Positions 1 through 5,008 of a stretch of 5,172 nucleotides of DNA are shown here, piece by piece (position 1 is the stretch's first letter; each line of letters begins with the position of its first letter). The translations under genes and the position numbers were made by a program. Origin of the DNA: Chloroflexota bacterium (GTDB lineage Bacteria > Chloroflexota > Anaerolineae > Anaerolineales > UBA4823); the NCBI GenBank assembly GCA_030636125.1, contig DAOVXM010000230.1, positions 1 to 5,172 of the forward strand. The letters are read 5' to 3'. The notes under the pieces are model-generated. The model made no database searches. It saw only the letters and a program-made list of their open reading frames with translations, and had not been told where the DNA came from.

Positions 1-1199
1 AGAATTAAGAGCAGTGGTATCCCCCGCCCTCCATAAAAAGGATCATCTGCCAAGCCGTTTATGATCACGACTAAAAGGCCTGCCAGTACAGCCCAGCGGA
101 AGGCCCCATCATACTGGCTGGTCTTTAGGGACCAAAAGCTGACTAGCAATATACACAAGAACGCTGCCAGACCAAACATACCCTGCTCGAGGGCTACGTT
201 CAGAAATAGATTGTGGCTGTTGTTAATGGTGTAATGGGGGACGACACGTATATACTGCGAATATAAACCTGGCAGCGCCACAAGTCCACCACCTGTGTAT
301 GGGAAATCGGGCACCAGCTTAATCGTGTCGCGAATAATCACAAGACGGCTGGTAGCGTTATCCGAACCTGGTAACTGGTCTAGTAGACCGATAAAACCGC
401 CAGGGGTTAATAAAACCAGCCAATAAACGAGTACCAATCCAAGAAACAAACCGAATGCGAAGATAAAATAACGCTGCACTGAGGTCACATTCGCCAGGTA
501 AGCGCTGATTTCCCATATCACCCAGAGACCCAAGGCTATCCCGAGAGCTATCCAGGCCAGGCGCGAACTGGCCAAAAGCAGCCCAGCCAGGATCAAGACG
601 CCGGTAAAGATCGCGAACAAGCCGAGAGGCCAGCTCTTCTTGCGCCTCGCTAAAACCCCCAGGGCAATTGTTAACGGGAGGAACGCGGCCAATATTCCCC
701 CGGCAATATTTGGGTGCACCCCACCGGCTGAGATGGTAGGACGGACCCCCATCCACCATAAACCAAGCCGGGTAAGGACATTAATATCCGCCGGTTTTAC
801 CGTCCAATCATAGTTGAGCAGGAAGTAACCCGCTAAAATGGCACCAAACCCAGATAACAAACCTGCAACAAGCCATAAGTTGGCGCGCGGCTGTCCGGCG
901 AGAGCGTAGAAAAGTAAAATAGCCGCAATAATTATCCAGAATTTCGCCCAGCCAGTCGTCCGGTCATAAGTTGCCCATAAGCCAATCGCAGCAGTGACCA
1001 GGAAAACGACCAGCACCAGATCAAGTGTTGTTCGCCGGAAAGGAAAGAATCCAAAAAAAACTCGCACAAACCAAGGCAGCAAAGCAATCAAGAGCAACCA
1101 TTTCCCCACTTGTGGCCACGTATACCAGATCACCCCGCAAACGCCGACCAGCGCCAACTCTGCAAGCGCAAACCAGCGGCTCTCAACCACATCTCTCAT
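1..1199 (-). CDS. O-antigen ligase/polymerase-type membrane protein (Wzy_C/WaaL family), 3' end outside window
   Basis: An uninterrupted minus-strand frame runs from ATG at 1199 to the left edge (399 codons, C-terminus missing). The protein is almost wholly hydrophobic, with many membrane helices (e.g. residues about 33-51, 61-77, 86-102, 108-129, 164-184, 192-211, 213-230, 243-265, 341-357, 368-382). Family marks: HPNIAGG at 162-168, SSRLAW at 211-216, then a large outer loop (about 267-328) with an SRLVIIRD stretch (284-291) and GGGL at 303-306. It ends in SHNLFLNVALEQGMFG (328-343), which fits the WaaL-type motif H[NSQ]-x9-GxxG with H329. Such proteins join or polymerise lipid-linked glycan on the outer face of the cytoplasmic membrane, moving sugars from undecaprenyl diphosphate to an acceptor (LPS core, protein or growing polymer). 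Which acceptor is used cannot be told here. An in-frame stop at 1211-1209 leaves 1199 as the first start. It is divergent from the heptose-phosphatase-like gene, which fits a surface glycan locus. The family call is firm; ligase versus Wzy polymerase is open. Confidence 0.88.
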   Translation of the reverse strand, partial: MRDVVESRWFALAELALVGVCGVIWYTWPQVGKWLLLIALLPWFVRVFFGFFPFRRTTLDLVLVVFLVTAAIGLWATYDRTTGWAKFWIIIAAILLFYALAGQPRANLWLVAGLLSGFGAILAGYFLLNYDWTVKPADINVLTRLGLWWMGVRPTISAGGVHPNIAGGILAAFLPLTIALGVLARRKKSWPLGLFAIFTGVLILAGLLLASSRLAWIALGIALGLWVIWEISAYLANVTSVQRYFIFAFGLFLGLVLVYWLVLLTPGGFIGLLDQLPGSDNATSRLVIIRDTIKLVPDFPYTGGGLVALPGLYSQYIRVVPHYTINNSHNLFLNVALEQGMFGLAAFLCILLVSFWSLKTSQYDGAFRWAVLAGLLVVIINGLADDPFYGGRGIPLLLI

Positions 1200-1205
1200 G
1201 TCACA

Positions 1206-1211
1206 ATTTTA
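1206..1211 (-). promoter_or_regulatory. -10 box of the O-antigen ligase gene, probably leaderless
   Basis: Read on the minus strand, TAAAAT ends 6 bases before the ATG at 1199. A start of transcription at the usual distance from a -10 box would fall on or next to the ATG. No good Shine-Dalgarno sequence lies at normal spacing (only a GAGAG further up). No convincing -35 box was found, so this rests on the -10 match and on the same arrangement in the divergent gene. Confidence 0.35.
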
Positions 1212-1245
1212 CTCTCGATTTTGAAAGCATATATCTCCCACATCT

Positions 1246-1270
1246 CAAAGCGTTTGAATTGCTTTTTTTT
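1246..1270 (+). terminator. weak terminator-like hairpin with T tract
   Basis: AAAGC (1247-1251) and GCTTT (1261-1265) can pair around a 9-base loop and are followed directly by five more T. The stem is only 5 bp. Its direction is plus, between two divergent genes, so it could only stop transcription running antisense through the ligase gene. It may equally be just the AT-rich spacer between the two promoters. Confidence 0.2.
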
Positions 1271-1323
1271 TAGAAAATCCCAGACAAATCTTCCATCATT
1301 ACTTTTGCACCAGGTTGATTGGG

Positions 1324-1329
1324 TATAAT
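1324..1329 (+). promoter_or_regulatory. -10 box (TATAAT) of the HAD phosphatase gene; leaderless start
   Basis: A perfect TATAAT, preceded by TGGG, ends 7 bases before the ATG at 1337. There is no Shine-Dalgarno sequence between box and start, so transcription should begin at or beside the ATG and give a leaderless mRNA. A TTGCAC at 1305-1310 is too close (13 bases) to be a standard -35 box. The box lies inside the coding region if the TTG at 1319 is taken as start, which argues against that start. Confidence 0.6.
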
Positions 1330-1336
1330 TGCAGCT

Positions 1337-1921
1337 ATGCACCCGACAATATTCCTCGATCGTGACGGCGTTATCAACGAAAATCGCCCTTCATATATAC
1401 GTAGTTGGGCAGATGTGGTCATCTACCCGCAGGCTCTGGAAGCATTGGCTAAGGCAAGCTCAATCCCATATAAATTCGTAATCGTAACTAATCAATCTGC
1501 AGTAGGGCGGGGTATAATTTCGCTTGAACAGGCCCAGGTTATCAACACGAAGTTATTGAATATCATCCGTCAAGCCGGTGGGCGGATCGATGGTATTTTC
1601 ATGTGCCCCCACGCTCCGCATGAAAATTGCGACTGCCGGAAACCCCAGCCTGGCCTGCTTTTTCAAGCCGCTGAAAAACTTTCTCTGGACCTAAGCCGTT
1701 CTATGCTGATCGGCGATGCACTAAGCGATTTGCTGGCTGGCCAAGCCGCCGGCCTGCCAAACACCATCCTCGTTCGTACAGGGCGAGGGGTGTCTCAGGA
1801 TAAGCTGCCTAAACCGGATAATTTAAAACCCTACTTGCTGTATGAAACTTTAACTGATGCATTAAACGATATCCTCTCGAGACATATACCATCCCCGCTC
1901 AATACTCATCCTGGCTCTTGA
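1337..1921 (+). CDS. gmhB: HAD-IIIA phosphatase, GmhB/HisB-N type (probable D-glycero-D-manno-heptose-1,7-bisphosphate 7-phosphatase)
   Basis: A 194-residue cytosolic phosphatase, close to the usual GmhB length (about 190). HAD motif I is FLDRDGVIN (residues 6-14) with nucleophile D8 and acid/base D10. Motif II is VTNQSAVGRG (50-59). The zinc site is C90-x-H92-x5-C98-x-C100, followed by RKPQPG (101-106), where K102 is the motif III lysine. Motif IV is IGDALSDLLAGQAAG (125-139) with D127 and D131. GmhB removes the C7 phosphate of heptose-1,7-bisphosphate on the way to nucleotide-activated heptose for LPS or S-layer glycans. The divergent O-antigen ligase-type gene supports a glycan role. The zinc loop has only 5 residues between H92 and C98, as in the histidinol-phosphatase domain of HisB and shorter than in E. 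coli GmhB, so histidinol phosphate is an alternative substrate. No his or other heptose genes are visible. The ATG at 1337 is chosen over the TTG at 1319 because the -10 box lies between them. The family is sure; the substrate is inferred. Confidence 0.85.
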   Translation: MHPTIFLDRDGVINENRPSYIRSWADVVIYPQALEALAKASSIPYKFVIVTNQSAVGRGIISLEQAQVINTKLLNIIRQAGGRIDGIFMCPHAPHENCDCRKPQPGLLFQAAEKLSLDLSRSMLIGDALSDLLAGQAAGLPNTILVRTGRGVSQDKLPKPDNLKPYLLYETLTDALNDILSRHIPSPLNTHPGS

Positions 1922-1988
1922 TCAAGTTAGTCATCATCTCTACAGAAGTACGTACGCATATAGATTTAACGAAGTAGAGTATTGAGCG
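1896..1988. repeat. 12-bp perfect inverted repeat across the phosphatase gene end
   Basis: CGCTCAATACTC (1896-1907) and GAGTATTGAGCG (1977-1988) are exact reverse complements separated by 69 bases. The left arm is inside the last codons of the phosphatase gene and the right arm touches the start of the coding remnant that follows. There is no T tract after the right arm, so it does not look like a standard intrinsic terminator. Function unknown; the length is near what could arise by chance. Confidence 0.5.
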
Positions 1989-2244
1989 TTACGTTATACA
2001 TGTCTGGCAAATCCTCCTAACACACAAAATCTCTCCAAAAAACGGCATCTTAAAGGATAGGATTTACGCACTCTACTGCTTTGTCAAGGATGAAAGTTTC
2101 ATTGACGAACTGCTCATCAAGGGGGAACACGCCAACTTTTTGGCACAAACGCATATCGATAAAAATAGGCCAGACAACAACATCGCCATTACCACACCTG
2201 TGTGGTACCGTTCGTTGGTGTCTCAACTGGAAAGCTGTCGTTGA
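1978..2244 (+). pseudogene. start-less coding remnant of unknown family
   Basis: After a stop at 1975-1977 this frame stays open for 88 codons to TGA at 2242-2244. No ATG, GTG or TTG occurs before a TTG at 2140. The translation reads like real protein, especially from 2050 on: LKDRIYALYCFVKDE, then FIDELLIKGEHANFLAQ, ending in TTPVWYRSLVSQLE. It has mixed polar, acidic and aromatic residues, probable helices and no membrane segment. I do not recognise the family. The likely reading is the C-terminal end of a gene whose 5' part was lost, sitting between the phosphatase gene and the regulator promoter. A start at ATT 1981, or a chance open frame, cannot be excluded. An overlapping frame starting at TTG 2081 runs into the regulator gene and has no protein-like character. 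Confidence 0.4.
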
Positions 2245-2251
2245 AACATGG

Positions 2252-2280
2252 TTGACTTTTTACGTTTATTTCGGTAAAAT
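2252..2280 (+). promoter_or_regulatory. sigma-70-type promoter of the GbsR-family gene
   Basis: TTGACT (2252-2257) and TAAAAT (2275-2280) are 17 bases apart, a near-consensus housekeeping promoter. Transcription would start at about 2287, giving a short leader of about 20 bases with a GGAAG ribosome binding site at 2295-2299, seven bases before the ATG. Confidence 0.75.
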
Positions 2281-2286
2281 CCGAAA
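2269..2286. promoter_or_regulatory. palindromic operator over the -10 box of the regulator gene
   Basis: TTTCGG (2269-2274) and CCGAAA (2281-2286) form a perfect inverted repeat whose 6-base centre is exactly the -10 box. A dimer bound here would block RNA polymerase, so negative autoregulation by the adjacent GbsR-type protein is the natural reading. The core TTCG-N8-CGAA recurs at 2874-2889. Confidence 0.6.
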
Positions 2287-2306
2287 AAATCGAAGGAAGC
2301 GAAATT

Positions 2307-2846
2307 ATGTCCGAATTGACTCCTGTGATGAAAAAATTCATCTTGCATTGGGGAGAGATGGGCTCTTCCTGGGGCATCAACCGTACGGTTGCTCAAATAT
2401 ACGCTTTGCTATACCTTTCAACCGGCCCGCTTACGGCTGATGAAATATGCGAGAATTTAGCGTTAGCTCGATCTACGGTCAGTACCGGTCTGCATGAGCT
2501 TCAGGCTTGGGGCATTGTCAAAGTCGTTCATGTACTTGGTGATCGCCGAGAGCACTTTATGACAATGAGCGATATATGGGAGATGTTCCGAGCCATTCTT
2601 TACGAGCGTAAACGTAGAGAGATTGATCCAACCCTAGCCATACTGCGCGAGAGTCTTGCAGATTATAAAAATGAAGAGACCAAGCAGCCTCACGTTGAGG
2701 AGCAACTACAAGAAATGCTTGATTTATTTGAGGTAATCACATCAGTCTATGACCAGGTGGAGCGTTTACCGACGGAAACTTTAAAAAGCATCGTCAAGAT
2801 GGGAGATAATTTCAGCAATATTGTTAACCGGATTACCCAAGTATAA
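2307..2846 (+). CDS. GbsR/MarR-family winged-helix transcriptional regulator
   Basis: A 179-residue protein of the typical length for the GbsR group (COG1510). An N-terminal helix pair (residues 5-24, with the HWGEMGSSWGINR stretch common in the group) leads into a winged helix. Helices at about 27-38 and 43-52 precede the recognition helix RSTVSTGLHELQAWGIV (55-71), followed by the wing KVVHVLGDRREHFM (72-85). The C-terminal half (about 88-179) is charged and helical, with a probable dimerising coiled coil. Members are cytoplasmic dimeric DNA-binding proteins; the Bacillus namesake senses choline, but ligands differ and none is predictable here. The ATG at 2307 has a well-placed GGAAG site. 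The gene lies 116 bases before the polyprenyl synthase gene on the same strand. An inverted repeat covers its own -10 box and a matching site lies before the synthase gene, so it probably represses both. Family call firm, target inferred. Confidence 0.87.
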   Translation: MSELTPVMKKFILHWGEMGSSWGINRTVAQIYALLYLSTGPLTADEICENLALARSTVSTGLHELQAWGIVKVVHVLGDRREHFMTMSDIWEMFRAILYERKRREIDPTLAILRESLADYKNEETKQPHVEEQLQEMLDLFEVITSVYDQVERLPTETLKSIVKMGDNFSNIVNRITQV

Positions 2847-2871
2847 GTAGTTAAAGTTTCTTTGGATAACT

Positions 2872-2891
2872 AATTCGATTATTTTCGAATT
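2872..2891. promoter_or_regulatory. second palindromic operator, upstream of the polyprenyl synthase gene
   Basis: AATTCG (2872-2877) and CGAATT (2886-2891) form a perfect inverted repeat around 8 bases. Its core, TTCG-N8-CGAA at 2874-2889, has the same half-sites and spacing as the site over the regulator's own promoter. The right arm overlaps a TTGACG at 2890-2895 that resembles a -35 box, but no matching -10 box lies 16-18 bases further on. The exact promoter is therefore unclear and the synthase may also be read from the regulator promoter. Confidence 0.5.
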
Positions 2892-2962
2892 GACGGGTAT
2901 ATACGATAAATCAAAGGTCGAAATTGGGTTTCCTTATTAAAAACTGGAGTATTAATTTGGTT

Positions 2963-3964
2963 ATGCACCAACATTTAGACATCTTCACGACAGCATTTAC
3001 AACTGCCAATATCCGCTGGCATGAACCCATTCAATCAGAACTGACAGCGGTCGAGACACGCCTGCGCACTCTATCGTTTGATCATCACGATTTGCTTACT
3101 ACTGCGACGGATCATCTATTTAGTGCGGGAGGTAAACGTATCCGCCCAGCCATAAGCCTTCTGACTTCTGGGATATTTAATGCAGACTATGACCATACTG
3201 TCTCGCTGGCAGCAGGGGTTGAGATGTTACATACAGCCACACTGGTTCACGATGATCTTGTTGATGGATCGCTTTTACGACGGGGGTTACCCACGCTGAA
3301 TGCTGATTGGTCCCCGGAAACCACTGTCCTGGTTGGCGACTACCTGTTCGCACGCGCTGCCAGCCTGGTCGCAGAGACAGAAAATGTCAAAATCATGAAT
3401 CAGTTCACGAATACCCTGATGGTCATTCTCAATGGTGAAATATCCCAGCAGTTCTCACGCTGGCAGATCAACCGGCAAGAATATTTCGAGCGCATCTATG
3501 CAAAGACCGCAGCGCTGTTCGTCCTGGCAACTCGAGCAGCCGCGCTTCTGGGAAATGCAGAGAAGACCCATTTGCAAGTCCTGGTCGAATTCGGCCGTTC
3601 AATCGGTGTGGCTTTTCAGATCATAGATGATATCCTCGATTTTACCGGTACGGCGGAGCAAATTGGCAAGCCCATTGGCAGCGACCTGCGCCAAGGATTA
3701 TTCACACTTCCAGTGATTTTATACTCTGAAGCCCATCCAAATGACCCTGACTTGAGGAAATTGCTCGTTGCGAAGGATGGGGACCATCATGCAGTTTCGC
3801 GTTTGATCTCATCTGTGCGCAAGTCAGATGCTATCGAGGTTTCATTATGTGAAGCGCGCAGTTTAATTGCACAAGGTCAATCCTCCCTAGAGAAGATCCC
3901 TTACTCAACTTATGTAGAATCCTTATCTGCGCTAGCAGAATCTGTTGTTGAGCGCAAATTGTGA
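2963..3964 (+). CDS. all-trans polyprenyl diphosphate synthase (long-chain, IspB/HepT type)
   Basis: A 333-residue polyprenyl_synt protein. GGKRIRP (56-62) binds the IPP diphosphate. The first aspartate-rich motif is DDLVD (97-101) followed by RR (106-107). GDYLFARA is at 125-132, the second aspartate-rich motif DDILD at 222-226, then GKPIGSDLRQG (235-245) with TLP. The enzyme is cytosolic or membrane-associated and condenses IPP units onto an allylic diphosphate with Mg2+. The first motif is DDxxD without the two-residue insert of bacterial FPP synthases, and small residues (A92, T93) stand 5 and 4 places before it. Both points favour a long product such as a quinone side chain. Chain length cannot be fixed from sequence. 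The start is uncertain: TTG at 2957 is in frame two codons earlier and lies 7 bases after GGAG (2946-2949), better spaced than the ATG at 2963 (13 bases). A TTG at 2924 would add 13 residues but has no clear ribosome site. The gene is probably controlled by the upstream GbsR-type regulator, and a prenyltransferase-like remnant follows it. Confidence 0.92.
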   Translation: MHQHLDIFTTAFTTANIRWHEPIQSELTAVETRLRTLSFDHHDLLTTATDHLFSAGGKRIRPAISLLTSGIFNADYDHTVSLAAGVEMLHTATLVHDDLVDGSLLRRGLPTLNADWSPETTVLVGDYLFARAASLVAETENVKIMNQFTNTLMVILNGEISQQFSRWQINRQEYFERIYAKTAALFVLATRAAALLGNAEKTHLQVLVEFGRSIGVAFQIIDDILDFTGTAEQIGKPIGSDLRQGLFTLPVILYSEAHPNDPDLRKLLVAKDGDHHAVSRLISSVRKSDAIEVSLCEARSLIAQGQSSLEKIPYSTYVESLSALAESVVERKL

Positions 3965-3994
3965 ATCCTACGCCAGTCGACGGGATAACTGCTT

Positions 3995-4052
3995 ACTAGT
4001 GTTGCGCGGCGAAAGTGACTCGATAGTTTAGTAATAATGGCGCAACACTAGT
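3995..4052. repeat. 13-bp perfect inverted repeat after the synthase gene
   Basis: ACTAGTGTTGCGC (3995-4007) and GCGCAACACTAGT (4040-4052) are exact reverse complements around a 32-base centre, beginning 30 bases after the synthase stop. The RNA could form a strong stem, but the bases after it are CCAAAC and not a T run, so a normal intrinsic terminator is not supported. It could stabilise or end the synthase mRNA, or be a small inserted element. No flanking direct repeat was seen. The right arm ends 11 bases before the membrane-protein remnant. Confidence 0.7.
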
Positions 4053-4063
4053 CCAAACAGTAA

Positions 4064-4240
4064 CCTGATGAAGCCCTTGCCTTTGGGTTAGCGCTCTACT
4101 GGCTGGTTACCGGCTTGCTGCCAGTGGGTGCTTTGCTCATTTTAGGCGGTATTCATCTGGGGGTGTACACTGCCCGGATCGCATTACATGAGCACAACCA
4201 GCGTAACCTGGTGCGTGCGAATGGTGCCACAGGCGGTTAA
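4064..4240 (+). pseudogene. membrane-protein remnant, possibly C-terminal part of a UbiA-family prenyltransferase
   Basis: After a stop at 4061-4063 the frame is open for 58 codons to TAA at 4238-4240, with no ATG. The translation has one long hydrophobic stretch (ALYWLVTGLLPVGALLILGG region) followed by a basic/polar segment HEHNQRNLVRANGATG. A hydrophobic helix followed by an RNLVxANGAT-like turn resembles the stretch before the last helix of UbiA/MenA-type prenyltransferases, as I recall the family. A UbiA enzyme would use the product of the polyprenyl synthase next door. The 5' end and the final helix are missing, so it should not be functional. That this is a coding remnant is fairly likely; the family assignment is weak. 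Confidence 0.45.
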
Positions 4241-4267
4241 TGCGATTTAATCGTTCATGAAAAACCC

Positions 4268-4296
4268 TTGACAAAGTTATTGATATACGCTATGAT
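4268..4296 (+). promoter_or_regulatory. strong sigma-70-type promoter of the DUF2975-Xre operon
   Basis: A perfect TTGACA (4268-4273) and TATGAT (4291-4296) are separated by 17 bases. Transcription would start near 4303, leaving a leader of about 50 bases. AAGGAG at 4341-4346 is an excellent ribosome binding site, seven bases before the ATG at 4354. Confidence 0.85.
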
Positions 4297-4319
4297 ATTA
4301 TCGATAATCGATATATCAT
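4292..4319. promoter_or_regulatory. probable operator: tandem ATCGATA and nested palindromes at the start of transcription
   Basis: ATCGATA occurs twice in direct succession (4300-4306 and 4307-4313). The first copy lies in a 12-base palindrome, ATTATCGATAAT (4297-4308), and the whole is framed by ATGATAT (4292-4298) and its complement ATATCAT (4313-4319). The cluster overlaps the -10 box and the expected transcription start, a position typical of repressor sites. The small Xre protein encoded at the end of the operon is the obvious candidate binder; that is inference. Confidence 0.55.
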
Positions 4320-4353
4320 TATGCTTATTCGATAAATTTCAAGGAGTAAAGCC

Positions 4354-5001
4354 ATGTCTACTTCAAACAATAAAAGATTAATCCGTGTTACAAAGTTCGT
4401 GGTTGATTTGATCTTCTTCCTGCTGGTCGGCGTCAGTATCTTTCTTGCTCTGTGGATCGCACTCTCACCCCTGATCTTGAAGGCGACCGATGCTCCCATC
4501 ACAGCCTCAGTTCCGGTAGCTATTGGAGCAGGTTTCGAGCCCCAAATTTCGGTTGAAGTTGCTGGATCAGAAACTAAAGGGATAAGTGCAGCATTTGTGG
4601 ACGAGGCTCAGGGTATCCTGCGCCTGGAAACCACCAATTGGACATTTATCGCCATTAGCAATCTGGCCAAACTCCTGACGGCCATCGGGTTGGCCTATGT
4701 GTTCTACCTGCTGCGAGCCATCCTGCAAGCCATCAAGCAGGGTGATCCTTTTGTGCAGGATAACGTCATACGCATGCGCAGGATGGGCTGGGCAGTATTA
4801 ATCGTCGGATTCCTGCGCCCCACAGTCGAGTACTTCGCCACCTGGACGATCCTTAACCAGTTGACGATCGTCGAGCCTCCGTTAAGTTTGCCCTCGCCCT
4901 TCCAGTCTGAGGTGATCCTGGCCAGCTTATTGATCCTGATCCTTGCCCAGGTCTGGAGCTACGGCCTGAAGATTGAGCGCGATAGCGCGCTCACCATTTG
5001 A
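4354..5001 (+). CDS. DUF2975 family membrane protein
   Basis: A 215-residue integral membrane protein with four predicted helices: about 15-42, 98-124, 145-168 and 186-205. Residues 43-97 form a long loop predicted to lie outside; 125-144 form a short basic inner loop. The DUF2975 signature is in and after helix 2: AKLLTAIGLAYVFYLLRAI, then KQGDPFVQDNVIRMRRMGW (128-146). The biochemical function of DUF2975 is not known. These proteins are usually encoded beside a small Xre-type regulator of the YozG group, as here with 7 bases between the genes, so the pair is thought to act as a unit, perhaps with the membrane protein affecting the regulator. The ATG at 4354 has a strong AAGGAG site and the gene has its own promoter. 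The family call is confident; function is unknown. Confidence 0.85.
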   Translation: MSTSNNKRLIRVTKFVVDLIFFLLVGVSIFLALWIALSPLILKATDAPITASVPVAIGAGFEPQISVEVAGSETKGISAAFVDEAQGILRLETTNWTFIAISNLAKLLTAIGLAYVFYLLRAILQAIKQGDPFVQDNVIRMRRMGWAVLIVGFLRPTVEYFATWTILNQLTIVEPPLSLPSPFQSEVILASLLILILAQVWSYGLKIERDSALTI

Positions 5002-5008
5002 GGCTATT

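Noticed and set aside
358..759. Minus-strand 133-codon frame
   Set aside because: It lies inside the O-antigen ligase-type gene in another frame on the same strand; the translation has no family features, while the overlapping frame has a full set of motifs.
994..1328. Three short plus-strand frames starting at 994, 1025 and 1110
   Set aside because: They are mostly antisense to the ligase gene, rich in Thr/Ser/Gln/Pro without motifs, and lack ribosome binding sites.
1948..1955. Palindrome GTACGTAC
   Set aside because: It is only 8 bases, has no promoter beside it and is expected by chance at this length.
2189..2380. Minus-strand 63-codon frame
   Set aside because: Antisense to the regulator promoter and gene start, with no recognisable features.
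2081..2440. Plus-strand 119-codon frame starting at TTG
   Set aside because: It overlaps the coding remnant and 134 bases of the regulator gene in another frame; no protein-like features and no ribosome site.
3432..3626. Plus-strand 64-codon frame
   Set aside because: It lies entirely within the polyprenyl synthase gene in another frame.
3995..4052. Integron attC site
   Set aside because: The arms form a hairpin and contain GTT/AAC, but the boxes do not match the RYYYAAC/GTTRRRY consensus, and no integrase or cassette structure is seen.
4290..4502. Minus-strand 70-codon frame
   Set aside because: Antisense to the DUF2975 gene and its promoter; its hydrophobic end is a product of the AT-rich promoter sequence.
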